This document shows, in pieces, positions 1 to 12,400 of a stretch of 64,000 bases of DNA (positions are counted from its first letter, which is position 1; every line of letters begins with the position of its first letter). The stretch is taken from the NCBI RefSeq assembly GCF_032854445.1, contig NC_088300.1:11439191-11503190 (forward strand), in the 5' to 3' direction. The position numbers and the translations under genes are program-made. The stretch comes from Liolophura sinensis. Taxonomy: Eukaryota > Mollusca > Polyplacophora > Chitonida > Chitonidae. The notes beneath the pieces are model-generated. The model did not search any database, was not told the origin of the DNA, and saw nothing but the letters and a program-made list of their open reading frames with translations.

Positions 1-326
1 TGGCCTGTTACTTTCTTTGTCACTGGCTCACTTAACACACACTCCCCAAAACGATGGTCCAGGCATACACAAAAAACTAGTGGTAAATTTGTTACCAACA
101 CGCTAATCTGTGTAAATTTGCAATCTGTAAATTTGTCTGTTCCTTCAGAAGATGTATATTGGCTTTTTTGTAATAGTACAGCTGATACATGTTAATCTTA
201 TATGGTTTGTAATTCGGATGAAATCAATCAAAACCTCCCTGTCCGCCTGTATCGTTTCTAACATATGTACCTGTTTTTACATGAGATGTAGACTGAACTG
301 CGGTACATACTGATTGGTGACTTCAG
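1..326. other. Intron sequence of OATP-A, left edge
   Basis: No coding exon is recognised here. The stretch precedes the acceptor at 325-326 (cttcag) of the first visible OATP-A exon. The exon that should come before it, corresponding to the 139-bp exon at 15533-15671 in the paralogue, is not present and must lie left of the window. Confidence 0.6.
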
Positions 327-3300
327 GTGGCCTGATTGTGCTTGGATCCGGCGGAGGAATGGTTTTAGGAGGCGCCCTCGTCCGTGTGATGAAACTCGAG
401 ATACGCGGGATAGTCAGATTGTGTCTGATTTGCGTTCTGGTTGGTTCCTTGAGTGGCATCGCCCTATTGGCGAGGTGCCCGGATGTGAACCTCGTGGGTC
501 TCAACTCACAGTACGCCAACGACAGGTGGGTGGTCTTTTAAAACAGTATCTACTATGGCAAACCAAACCTTGCATTATTTAAAAAGAAAAATAGATTGAT
601 CATGAAAAAAATACATGCAATTATAATCCCGTTTAATCATTATAAAAGGTAAAATACCGTGGATTTCTAGACAAAGCACCGTACCGTAACGTGAGCCTAT
701 CATCTGAGTTTGGAGAATACGACATTCACAAACATGAATGCTCATTCACTGCTTTCATCAGTTCTATTGAATGTTGGTTAAGTCATGCGGTGTCAGAAAT
801 ATTGTTTTTTTACACAGTTCCACAGTAAACTTTCATGTCAACTGTGATGATTTCCAGGAATACCCTTTAGTTTGTTTGTTAAATACATCTGTAGGATCGT
901 CTTCTGCTGTTTTTCAGGTTTGTAACATTTTTGTCACAAAGTCTGTGGCTTTTTATGGCTTAAATTTTGTGTTCGTTTTTGACTTGCTCTATGTAAAAGT
1001 TTCCCCATCGGTCTGGTTTGTACCCATTTGCCTATGCTGCTCACTTTCTCGTTCACTTACTTTTCTGTTTCCGTTTCAGTTCTGAAGAAAACTTCGTTGC
1101 GAGCTGTAACGTGAACTGTGCATGTGATGCAATGCGCTTCTCCCCGGTCTGTGGATCCAACTCTACTGTCTTCTTCTCCCCATGTCACGCCGGCTGCTCT
1201 CACGCTTTCTCTCCGCTGGTGAGGCTTGAAACACTTTGTTTTTGGCTAATCTCCTGGTTTTGTAGATATGTTAAATGAGATTTCATAATGACACGATGGC
1301 GTGATGATATGATGGCTTAATGGCACGATGCTTCAGTGAGATGATGAGTTAATGATATGACAAATGTGTCCATGCTTTTAAATCGCTAAGATATACGAGG
1401 AACAGGCTCAAGCCCGGCCTTGGACATCGTACATGTAATTGCAGATTGATGCATTGTGACCGTTCGTGGAGCCCGGATGATAACAAGCGGCCGATGCGAC
1501 CGTTTACGCGGTCTAACATTCGTTGAAGTCAACTCGTCTTTCACCAGGATATATACTGTGCGTATATGTAGGTTACTCGTTGGAAGTCCATCACTTACTT
1601 GCAACCGATTTGCGGCTATCCGGGGTACACCACTTTCTTCCATCCATGAAACTAATTAATGTAGGGACATACGGCAGTGTTAGCTAACAATCTAGTAAAT
1701 AAATAAATAAATAATGACATGACAGTTTAAAGACACGATGTCAAGGAATGGGTACGGCTTAACAGCACGTTGTCACGATGGCTTAACGACCAGATGATCT
1801 AATAGCATGATAGTTAAATGATTTATTTATTTATTTACCACCCGAAAAGGTATCTGCTCCACTGTGACGTCACCCATTCCTAGTTCACCATTTTGCCATG
1901 TAGAGGTAGTGATAAATCGTCTGTTTTCCTTCTGATTACTAGACATTTCTGATATACTTTAAAGCCATTTTCAACGAGAAAGCGGTTATGGAATACACCT
2001 GGTGTTATTCGCCAAGATCTGCAACAGGAGGCCACAATGCATGGCTTTCATTTGTAATAATAAGGGGAACCGTACTTCGCATTACAAAGGATTATCTGTC
2101 CTCTAATGCTGACGAGCGTAGGGTACGGATGACGGGACATCGTGTTGTCGGTTCCTCCAAATAGGGCGTATTCCATAGCCTCGTGAGAATTCCAGATTAA
2201 AAGGTGATTTATAGAGTTACCAAGCATGTAATAAAAAAATTCCTATGCCTATTTAGGTCTGTATGGGCCCCTCTTCTGAAATAACTTTATTTATATTTTT
2301 TGTTAATCTTTCTTTTAAGGGAGTAACTCATGGCTAAAAGTGAAGGCAATTGAAACAACACATTGCTCGGAATTGAATGAGATAGGTTAGGGTTTAATAT
2401 GTGCTAAAGAAGACAGTGGTAATTTTGCTGATTTGTTTTGCTGATCATGACAGGAGTATACGAACTGCACGTGTGCTGCCGTGATGGAGGCTGCTGCTGG
2501 AATGGCTCCTGGTGGAGAGGTGAAGGTTGGACGCTGTCCGGATGGCTGTCAGATGATCTATGTCTTAATACCATTCTTGCTACTCATGTTCCTATCCGTG
2601 TTTACTATTACGACACCGGTTTCCATGGCAACGCTGAGGTGAGAACAAAATATGTCATGTGGCTAGAATTGTGCCTGAAGCTACAAATATGGAGGAGCTG
2701 GACGGAGTTCAGTGACAATATATGCGCAGATGCAATACCAACAGATTCCCCTGCTTCGTCAGGCCTGACACCAGGCTGATTCCTGGGGAAACCCACGGCT
2801 TCTCGCCAACTGCCTGACTTGCAAAGTGCCATAATTTTCTTGGATAAATGTGTGCATGTTTGAGAGAGCCGACTGTTGTAATTCAAGATTCGAGTTAATA
2901 GTATGTATTTCTTGACGTCACATGGGTTAACCATTCCTAATGTTTAGGAATTCAAGGAAGTAGAGACTTATTTGAAGAATTCTGCTATGATTTTAGGTGT
3001 GTACAGGACGACCTTCGACCATTCGCCCTTGGCGTGCAGTGGACGGTTATGAGGCTTCTAGGTGAGTTCCCCTTTGTCTGCTTTCATCAAATAGATCCGG
3101 ATCTGGTTCTGCAAGACCATCTGCTTTTGTCCAGAAAAGATAACCCTGGGCCCAAGTGTACCCAGGTGACATTTCCGAAGAGCCATTTCATTCAAAATGT
3201 ACATGGAAGTTTTCATAAGAAAGTACATAAAAGCTTTCATAAAAAGTATATGAAAGTTAAATTCAAGATCTCGGTGAATTAAAGCGTCCCTTCCCTCAAA

Positions 3301-4099
3301 AGATTTGCCTTGTTGCCGAGAGAAAACGGGTATTTATCCCGGGCACTTCGAATTCTCTAACACCCTAAATAAATATATGTACATAGAGTTAATCCATCCT
3401 ACAACTCACAACCAGCAGACTGCAGTGGCAGATTCCATTACTGGAATATGTCACGACTGAAACATTTTTACCAGATCTATATGACAAATATCTTCGTTAT
3501 TTGTAAGTGTGTTATGGGTAGAGAGATTTCTTGGTTACGTGGAAGAGTATTGTGTGGAGAGGTTTCTTGGTTACGTGTAAGTACATTGTGTGCTGACAGA
3601 TTTCTTACGTACAAGAGTATTGCGTGGATAGGTTTCTAACGTAACGTCTAAGTGTATAATGTTTTGACAGATTTCTTACTTACGTGTAAGTGCATTGTGT
3701 GTTGACAGACTTTTTAGTTACGTGCAAGGTTATTTGTGAGTTGACAGATTTCTTAGTTACGTGTAAGTTTATTTGTGAGTTGACAGATTTCTTAGTTAAG
3801 TGTAAGTGTCTTTGTGAGTTGACAGTTTTCTTAGTTACGGTACCCGTTGAGTGTATTCTGTGTTGACAGGCTTTATCCCGGGCCCAGTGTTCCTCGGCTT
3901 TGTCATCGATCAGTCATGCGCGCTGTGGTCGGCTGCCGACGACCAAGGCGTGTGTCTGCTGTACCACAAAGGAAGCATGGCCCTGTATGTGGCTTTATGG
4001 TGGATTGTTATGACAATCGTGGCCTTCCTCTTCTTCGTGACTGCTTGTAGGATAACGGAACGAAGAGCATCCAGAGAACACAGAGTCACAAAGGACTAA
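327..4099 (+). CDS. OATP-A: 3' part of an SLCO organic anion transporter (5 exons, partial)
   Basis: Sodium-independent organic anion transporter of the OATP/SLCO family, a 12-helix plasma-membrane protein; only the C-terminal part is in the window. Exons are 327-525, 1080-1218, 2454-2638, 2997-3061 and 3870-4099, all with GT-AG borders and matching phases (1, 2, 0, 2, 1). The first encodes a helix with a glycine-rich GSGGGMVLGGAL stretch. The second encodes the extracellular Kazal-like loop, with SCNVNCACD, FSPVCGSNS and SPCHAGC showing the typical cysteine spacing. The third has NCTC, a PDGCQ stretch and a long hydrophobic helix. The fourth ends QWTVMRLLG. The fifth has FIPGPVFLGFVIDQSC, which is characteristic of OATPs, then a last membrane helix and a short basic tail ending in TAA. 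Exon lengths 199 and 65 are identical to those of the downstream paralogue. The 5' half lies outside the window. Confidence 0.93.
1385..1715 (+). mobile_element. SINE-like insertion in OATP-A intron (uncertain)
   Basis: A GC-richer segment that differs from the surrounding intron and ends in a TAAATAAATAAATAAAT tail, like the SINE tails elsewhere in the window. No clear tRNA head or target-site duplication was found, so this is only a probable retroposon. Confidence 0.3.
2997..3061 (+). CDS. OATP-A short exon (65 bp)
   Basis: A 65-bp exon between ttttag and GTGAGT. It encodes CVQDDLRPFALGVQWTVMRL plus LG and links the loop after helix 10/11 to the conserved GxIPGP segment. Its length and phase equal those of the OATP-B exon at 8443-8507. 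Confidence 0.85.
3480..3869 (+). repeat. Tandem repeat of 3' splice-site copies before the last OATP-A exon
   Basis: About eight imperfect copies of a unit near 38-40 bp. Each carries TGTGTGTTGACAG followed by a T-rich stretch and TTACGTGTAAGT. The last copy supplies the real acceptor (tgttgacag at 3861-3869), so the array consists of repeated acceptor-like sites. Confidence 0.8.
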
Positions 4100-4830
4100 A
4101 TCCAAAGAACACAGTGTAACAGACGACTGAATGCAGAGAACACAGAATCACAAACAACTAAATGAAGAGAGCACACTCAGAAACGACTGAATCCAGACAA
4201 CACAAAGTGACAAACGACTGAGTCCAAACAACACAAAGTGACAAACGACTAAGCCCAGACAACACAAAGTGACAAACGGCTGAGCCCAGAGAACACAAAG
4301 TGACAAACGACTGAATTCAGAGAACACAAAGTGACAAACGACTGAATTCAGATAATACAAAGTGACAAACGACTGAGCCCAGATAATACAAAGTGACAAA
4401 CGACTGAGCCCAGATAACACAAAGTCAAAAACTACCAATGTCCAAATGATACTCTGAAGCAAGCGTTTATGCAACTCGTGAATAAAACAGAGCCACAAAC
4501 GACTGCATCCAGTGAACACAGAGCCACAAATGACTTAGACCAGACAACACACAGTGACAAATGACTTATTCCACACAACACAAAATGACAAATGACGTAG
4601 TGCAAAGAACACAAAGTGACAAACGACAGTCGAGACAACACAAAGTGACCAACGACTTAGTCCAGGCAACACAAAGTGCCCAATTACGTAGTCCAGAGAA
4701 CACAAATTAACAAACGACCGAGTCCAGAGAACACGGAGTGACAAATCACTGAGTGCAGAGAACACGGAGTGACAAATGACTGAATTTCAGACAACACAAA
4801 GTCACAAACGATTGAGCTCAGACAACACAA
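4066..4830 (+). repeat. 31-bp tandem array starting in the last codons of OATP-A
   Basis: About 24 copies of a unit near 31 bp (consensus pieces AGAGAACACAAAGTGACAAA and CGACTGA). The first copy overlaps the coding end (codons for REHRVTKD and TAA). Later copies keep the same order, including a TGA or TAA triplet, so the 3' UTR is built from copies of the stop-codon region. Confidence 0.85.
4481..4486 (+). terminator. Candidate poly(A) signal AATAAA, OATP-A
   Basis: AATAAA lies 380 bp after the stop codon, inside the 31-bp array. A second candidate is at 5019-5024. The sequence alone does not show which is used. Confidence 0.35.
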
Positions 4831-5018
4831 AGCCACAAATTACCAACATCGAAATGATTCTCTGGAGCAAACGTGTATATAATTTTCATATAATAATATT
4901 CCTCGAATTCAAACACAGTCTGTTCGGCTATAAAATAATTGACACTGTTCTGATAATTTTACAACACCATATTAATATCCGTGTAAAGCCTGAAAGCAGT
5001 CACAAGAAGAATTCAGTT

Positions 5019-5024
5019 AATAAA
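5019..5024 (+). terminator. Candidate poly(A) signal AATAAA, OATP-A
   Basis: AATAAA after the end of the 31-bp array. It lies only about 40 bp from a minus-strand AATAAA (TTTATT at 5064-5069) that could end OATP-B, so the two convergent transcripts would meet or overlap here. Confidence 0.35.
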
Positions 5025-5063
5025 AGTATGTGACTCTTTACCAATCCCAGATTTGTCGAAGTC

Positions 5064-5183
5064 TTTATTATTTCCAAATAATGAGACATTTGATGCGGTG
5101 ATTAAAATATAAAAAGCCCCTCTAAGTTGAAAGCATAAATGCCCTTCATAAGCTGACAGCCTGGACATTATCAGAAATTTATT
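5064..5183 (-). terminator. Candidate poly(A) signals of OATP-B
   Basis: TTTATT on the plus strand at 5064-5069 and 5178-5183 reads AATAAA on the minus strand. They lie 1.3-1.4 kb after the OATP-B stop codon and would imply a long 3' UTR containing the 33-bp array. Confidence 0.3.
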
Positions 5184-5209
5184 GTCGATCAGGTTTGGAG
5201 GAAAATTCC

Positions 5210-6030
5210 TACAGAATAGTTATAGTGCAGCTTATTAACACATACAGAGTAGTTACAGTACAGCTTATTAATACCTACAGAGTAGTTACAGTACAGCTTA
5301 TTAACACCTACAGAGTAGTTACAGTACAGCTTATTAACATCTAATTAGGCTCCCGAGCATTAACATCTGCTGAGCAGTAACAGCACAACTTATTAAGATC
5401 CAGGGCGCCTTCGTGGGTGTTAACTGCACAGCGCAATAACTCAGGAGCCTCCTACCAATGCGCTCGCTGTGAGTTCAAGTCCAGCTCATGCTGGCTTCCT
5501 TTTCCGCCTTACGGGCGAAGGTCTTTAAGCAACCTGCAGATGGTCGTAGATTCCCCTGGGCTCTGCACGGTTTCTTCCCACCGTAATACTGGCCGTGTAA
5601 TATTCTTGAGTACGGCGTAAAACAGTAGCCTACAGTTTATCAACACCTACAGAGTAGTTACAGTGCAGTTTATCAATTCCTACAGAGTAGTTACAGTACA
5701 GTTTATCAATTCCTACAGAGTTGTTACAGTATAATGTTCTTATTATCAACTCCTACAGAGTAGTTACGGTACTGTCCGATCCTTGGCTAGCAATTAACAC
5801 CCGCAGAGTAGTTACAGTACAGTTTATTAACACCTACAGAGCAGTTATAGTACACTAGTGATAAATAACCCGACAAAACACACTTCTGACGACATCATTA
5901 CTTATCCACAAGCTTTCACAGAGAAGTTACAGTTTAGCCTTATAAATTATACCTACGGGGTAGTTTACAGTACAGCGTTATAAATGACACCTACAGCGTT
6001 ACAGTACAGACTTCTTATTATTAAAACTCA
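5210..6030. repeat. 33-bp tandem array between the convergent OATP genes
   Basis: Imperfect copies of a unit near 33 bp containing CTACAGAGTAGTTACAGTAC and a TTATTAACAC or TTTATCAA segment. A SINE at about 5415-5625 splits the array. Confidence 0.8.
5415..5625 (+). mobile_element. tRNA-derived SINE (family A), 5' truncated
   Basis: Carries the B-box-like GTGAGTTCAAGTCCAG, the central body, and the tail TATTCTTGAGTACGGCGTAA shared with about eight other copies in the window. It sits inside the 33-bp array. Confidence 0.75.
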
Positions 6031-6453
6031 CTCGTGGTTACAATACAATCTTATAATTAACACATCTTCATTCAAGTAGACAGAATATTGTACTCTTCTT
6101 TCCTCTATAGGATAACAATGTTTTCAACTTACAATCTCTTTTAGTACGGCGTTAAAAAGCAATCAAATGAATAAATAAATCAATCTACTCAGTCGTAGTT
6201 TAACACTGTAGTTAAGCTAAATCAGTGGAAGTTTTTTTCTGAAAACTCTGTAATTGATAAGAGGGTACAGCGAACGGAGTAATTCAATTCATGGTTGATT
6301 GATTTCGTTTGATTCTCTTTAGTTCTAATCGCTGCAGGGTGCAGTAAACATAACAGACAACTGCGACTGTTGGAAAGTAATTAATAAGTCCAGGGTATTA
6401 TATGTAATCGTGGTCACCAGAAACAATCGACTTGGTTTACAGCAGTTCATCTC

Positions 6454-9400
6454 TTACCAGACAAGAGTCTGGCCATGTGCAGATGTCTCACTACTCGGCG
6501 GCATATCGGTGTCAGTGGTGGTGTTCGTGGTGGCTTCCGTGATGGAGTCCGCGTCTGATTGGTTACGCTGAGGGCATGGAATGTTTGTCACATTGTCTGT
6601 GGTGCTTGGCGGCTCTGGCAACACGTCAAGCTCCATATCAGGCTCAGTTTGCCCCGCCCACTTTGGGCGATACAACTGTGCGGCCAACGCCCAAACGGCC
6701 ACCACAAAGGCCTGGAATATCACCCAGCAGAGAAAGATCCGCCAGCTGAGGGCAGCTTTATCGTAAAGCAAACACGACCCCTCTGTTCCCCAGAAATCAC
6801 AGGCGCTGTCGATCACCACCCCGGCCATAACGGGTCCCGGGAGAACACCTGCAGGCGCAGATAAAATACAGATGCTGTACACATCAAACACAGGAAATAC
6901 ACAGAGCACGACCTAATTGTAGTGAAGACACAGACTAATTATAGTGAAGGTACAGACTAATGGTAGTGAAGGTACAAACTAATTGTCATGAAGGTACAGA
7001 CTAATTTTAGTGAAGGTACAGGCTAACTAGTGATGTTACAGACTAACTGTCATGAGGGTAAACTAGAGACCAATTGAAGTGAAGGTGCAGACTAACTGTT
7101 GTGAAGGTACAGACTAACTGGAAATCAGGGAGGATCCAATGCAAATATACACAGGACAATGTAAATGCAGAGAGGCTACTGCAAAAATACAGAAAAAGTA
7201 CAAATACAGAGAGGGTAGAGCACAACTACAGACAAAGTACAGCACAAATACAGAGAGGGTAGAGCACAAATACAAAGAGGGTAGAGCACAACTACAGTTA
7301 GGGCACACCACAAATATAGAGAAGGCACAGCACATGTAAAGAGAGAGTACAGTAGGCTACAAACACAGAGAGGGTACAGCGCAAGTATAGAAACGGTACA
7401 GCTCAAGTACAGAGAGGGTATAGCACATATACAGAGAGGGTACTGCAGAAATATAGAAGAGGTACAGCTACAGAGAGGGTACATGGCATATACAGAGAGG
7501 ATACAGCACAAAAATAGAGAGGATGTAGCACAAATACAGAGAGGGCACAGCACAAATACAGAGAGGGTACAGCAAAAGTACAAAGGGTACAGCACAAACA
7601 CAGAGAGGGTACAGTACATATACCCTTTCTGTATTTGTGCTGTTCCCTTTCTGTATTTGTGCTGTACCGTCTCTTAAGTTGTGCTGTACCCTCTCTTGGT
7701 ACAGCACAAACAGCATAACTACAGAGAGGGTACAGCACAAATACAGAGAGGGTACAGTGCAACTATAGAGACGATGCAACACAAAAACAGAGAGGGTACA
7801 GCACAAAAACAGAGAGGGTATAGCACAAATATAGAGAGGGTACAACGCAAATACAGAGAGGGTACAGAGCATAAACAGAAAAGGCACAGTGTTGCTAGCA
7901 ACACATACAGACAGGGTACAACACAACTACAGAAAGGGTGCCGCACAAACACAGAGGGGGTATAACACAAATACAGAGAAGGTACAACACCACTATAGAT
8001 AGGGTACAGCACAACTACAGATAGGGTATAGGGCAACTACTGAAAGGGTACAGCACAACTGTACAGACGGTACAACACAAAAACAGAGAGGGTGTAGCAC
8101 AATTACAGAGAGGGCACAGCACAAATACAGAGAGGATAGAGCACAACAACAGAGAGGGTGCAGCACAACTACAGAGAGGGTACAGCACATACACAAAAAA
8201 GGCACAGTGTAAATACAAGTAGGGTTCAGCACACATACAGACATGGTATAGCACAACTACAGATAGGGTATAGAACAAGAGTACAAGAGTACAGGACAAA
8301 AACATAGAGGATACAACACAAATATAGAGAGGGTACAGCACATATACAGAAAAGTCACCGTGTAAACACAAGGAGGATCCAGCACAACTACTGAGAGATT
8401 AAGGTTACGCTACCTAATAAGTCAACACGTTTCACATATTACCTAAAAGCCGGAGGAAGGTCCACTGTACCCCTACTGCCAGAGCGCCATGCTCCTCTCT
8501 AACACAGCTACAAGGATGAGACAATGGTGAGATAGGTTATATCACTGGCTTATATGATGAGAAAATGCAGGTAACCTGCCGATGGTCGTGGGTTTTTCCC
8601 CAGGTTCTGTCCGGTTTTCTCTCGCCATAATGCTGGCTACCTTCGTATAAGTGAAATATTCTTGAGCACGACGTAAAACACCAATCACCAGTCACTAGTA
8701 AATAAATAAATAAATACATGTAAGTCATATCACAGGCTGATATGATGAGACAATGGTGAAATAGGTTATGTCACAGGCTGATATGATAAGACAATGGTGA
8801 AATAGGTTATTTTACGGGCTGATATGATGAGACAATGGTGAAATAGATTATGTTACAGGCTGATATGATAAGACAATGGTGAAATAGGTTATGTCAAAGG
8901 CTGATATGATGGGACAATGGTGAGATAGGTTATGCCAAAAGCTGATATGATGGGACAATGGTGAAATAGGTTATGCCAAAGGCTGATATGATGGGACAAT
9001 GGTGAGACAGGTTATGCCAAAGGCTGATATGATGGGACAATGGTGAGATAGGTTATGCCAAAGGCTGATATGATGGGACAATGGTGAGACAGGTTATGCC
9101 GAAAGGTGATATGATGAGAAAATGTTGAGAAACATGTTGAGATAACCTGCCGATGGTCGTGGGTTTCCCCCGGGCTCTGTCCGGTTTCCTCCCACCATAA
9201 TGCTGGCCGCTGTCGTATAAGTGAAATATTCTTGTGTACGGCGTAAAACACCAATCACTAATCACCAATAAATAAATAAATACATACAGTTTATGTCAGA
9301 GGCTGATATGATGAGATAATGGTGAGTTACATTATATCACAGGCTGATATGATGAGATAATAGAGAGATCCTGCGCCACAAGCTAATACGATGGGGCATT

Positions 9401-12400
9401 TGTGAGATAACTTGCACCTTAGGCTAATATGACGACACAATGGCGAGATTAGTTGTGCTACGGGCTGACATGATGACAATGGTAAATTTAGTTGCGTCAA
9501 GGCTAGAATGATGTCTCACCGTAATGGAAGGACGGACGCCGCGGGCACGGTAGCAAACAGCGTCATGAACTGGAGGAGAAGGAGAGCAGAGAAGGATATG
9601 AGAGCACTATCACAGCTCTGCAGACAACGGCCATCTGTGGCTGTGGCGTTCTTTTCCAAGTTTCCATTCAGCAGTGTCTGACGGACACACTCGCAGTTCG
9701 CGTAACTCTGACAGAACAAGAGAGACAAGAAAGTGGATACCTGATGTATTTAAATGTACTATCGCTGTTGGTGATCCTTTCACTTCAAGTTTATTCATTC
9801 ACTTATACTATTAAGATCATAATATATATAAAAGTCACCATAATGATGTACGGATGTATCACATCAGTCATCATAATAATGTACGAAAGTGTCATATCTG
9901 TCATTATGATGCATAAGGTGTCATTATATTGATGTACAAAAGTATTATATCTGCCACCATACTGACGTACTAAACCATAATATATGTCAATGTATTAATG
10001 TACGAAAGTACCACATCTGTCACCATAATTATGCAGCTTATTAAAGCATCATATCTGTCAACGGAATAATATACAAAACCATAATATGTGTCAGGGTACT
10101 GATGTAGTAAAGTATCATATCTGTCATTATATTGATTTATTTATTTATTTGATTGATGTTTTACGCCGTACTCAAGAATATTTCACTTATACGACGGCGG
10201 CCAGCGTTATGGTGGGTGGAAACAGGGCAGAGCCCGGCGGAAACCAACGACCATCCGCAAGTTTCTGCAAGACGTCATTATATTGATGCACTAAAGTATA
10301 ATATGTGTTATCATTATGATGTACTAAAGTATCATATCTGTCGTTATAATGATGTACGAAAGTATATCTGTCGTCATAATGATGTACTAGAGTATCATAT
10401 CTGTCGTCATAATGATGTACTAGAGTATCATATCTGTCGTTATAATAATGTACTAAAGTATCACATCTGTCGTCATAATAATGTACTAAAGCAACACAAG
10501 AGAGTTTGAAGAATTATGTCTTTTACTATTGACCTCTGTAACAAGGTACTTTATTCTCAAATACTTATGTTAAATCTACTGCCGCAACACCAGACTGGTA
10601 TGAAGGCCGTCACTGCAGGAATAAACAAATATCTTCAACTTGTCCACTCTTTCCTTCTCCTGATATTTATTTATCTGTTTCATCAGACTAAATATTTAAT
10701 GCCATACACAAAATATTTCCATCCACACGATGGCAGTCAGTTTCATGGGCTGACAAGCACTACGGGCATAATAACCTTAACTCAGATATTCGTAAAACCG
10801 TTGGGGGCTATTCCTGCGGGTGGGCTAAAAATGGCCCGCTTTGGCGTGGGCCCACTGAGTACTGCAATAGTAGCCACACACGGATTTACCGAGGACTATC
10901 CCCCGTAGACCCGTGGAGGACTAGCTACGGTAACGACGCTCTAATTGACTAAGGAATGTCTCCCATGGACCCGTGGAGGACTGATTAGCAGTCCCACAAG
11001 TTACCCACAGTTACCCACAGTAACAACGATGGATAGACTAAGAGCTGTCCCCCGTGGACCCGTGGAAGACTCCACAAGTACTAACAACCGGGAACACTTG
11101 GGAATTAAGACGCAGTCACTGACATTTAGTACAGATTGTGCGTAATGGTTTTATTGCATTGATAAACGCTGCAATATTTTCTTTTTCCTTAATCTTTACA
11201 GCCTGATGATGTACTGCCATAGAACTGTCTCCTTATGTCTGAAGTGTGTTTTATTATTTGTGTAGTGTTTATAGCACGTAGTCTCGTGTAGAGAGCACAT
11301 ATTAGGTTTGCACAAATGAAGGGCTTGTCACTACTGATTCTCACATGACACAGGAGAACGACTAGAATTTGTAATTGCAGTAATTGAAACATAAACTAAA
11401 TATCTTACCTCGCTGGACCCTGTATGCGAAGGAATCGTTCAGGGCAGGTTTCTGCACTCCTTCGTTCAATTTATTCAATGCGCATAGTTGTATAAAGTAA
11501 CTGATGATATAAAACTATTTTAATGACCTTTCCTAATTGGAAAAACAACTGCCACAAATACTCCAAAAAACCGCATACAAGAACATGCCATGACACTAAT
11601 AATGGGCAACTCGATATTATAGTCTATTTCTTTTAGCCAGTTGCATATATTCAGGTGTTTGTAAAACCATTCATACTCGCTACCAAAATTGCCTTCAGTC
11701 AATGACGCGTAACAGCACAAGCTTTACACATGGATATGCTGGAAGTCCATATTTTGCACAGAAAATGAAACTAGAACAATTTTTGTAACTCATAATGCTA
11801 TATTGAATAAGCTAGGTTTCGACGGCGAGAACTCATCGGGTGACGTCATAATTATTAAAAAACCAATGGCATGCTGGATACTGGGCAGAGTTCAATATGT
11901 TTTGACGAAGGGTGACACCACTTACCTAAAGTTGGATAGCGCGCTAGCACAGCGTAATGACCCAGAAGCCTCTCACCAATGCGGTTGTAATGAGTTCAAG
12001 TCCAGCTCATGCTGGCATTCTCTCCGGCCGTAAGTGCTTAAGTCTGTCAGCAACCTGCGGATGATCATGGGTTTTCTCCGGGCTGTGCCCGGTTTCCACC
12101 CACCATAATGCTGGCCGCCGTTGTATAAGTGAAATATTCTTGAGTACGGCGTAAAACACCAATCAAATAAATAAAAAAAAATAAATAAATAAATAAATAA
12201 ACTTATCTAAACCGCTTTCGACTATTATCTAAACCGTGTTTCTGACATTGACATATTTAGCCTTGTTTGGTGTTTTATTATAATATAACCCTCATAATGA
12301 CTTTTATTTTATCCGTTGTAGTATATGATCTCAAGTCAGTCTGATTTTAGAGCTGGATGCTAGAAAATTCTGTTGTGAACAAAAAACAATACAGTGTATT

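Noticed and set aside
7043-8371. Many Cys-rich minus-strand frames resembling secreted peptides
   Set aside because: Frames of the 22-bp array in the last OATP-B intron. They share one short repeated motif and lack a conserved cysteine framework.
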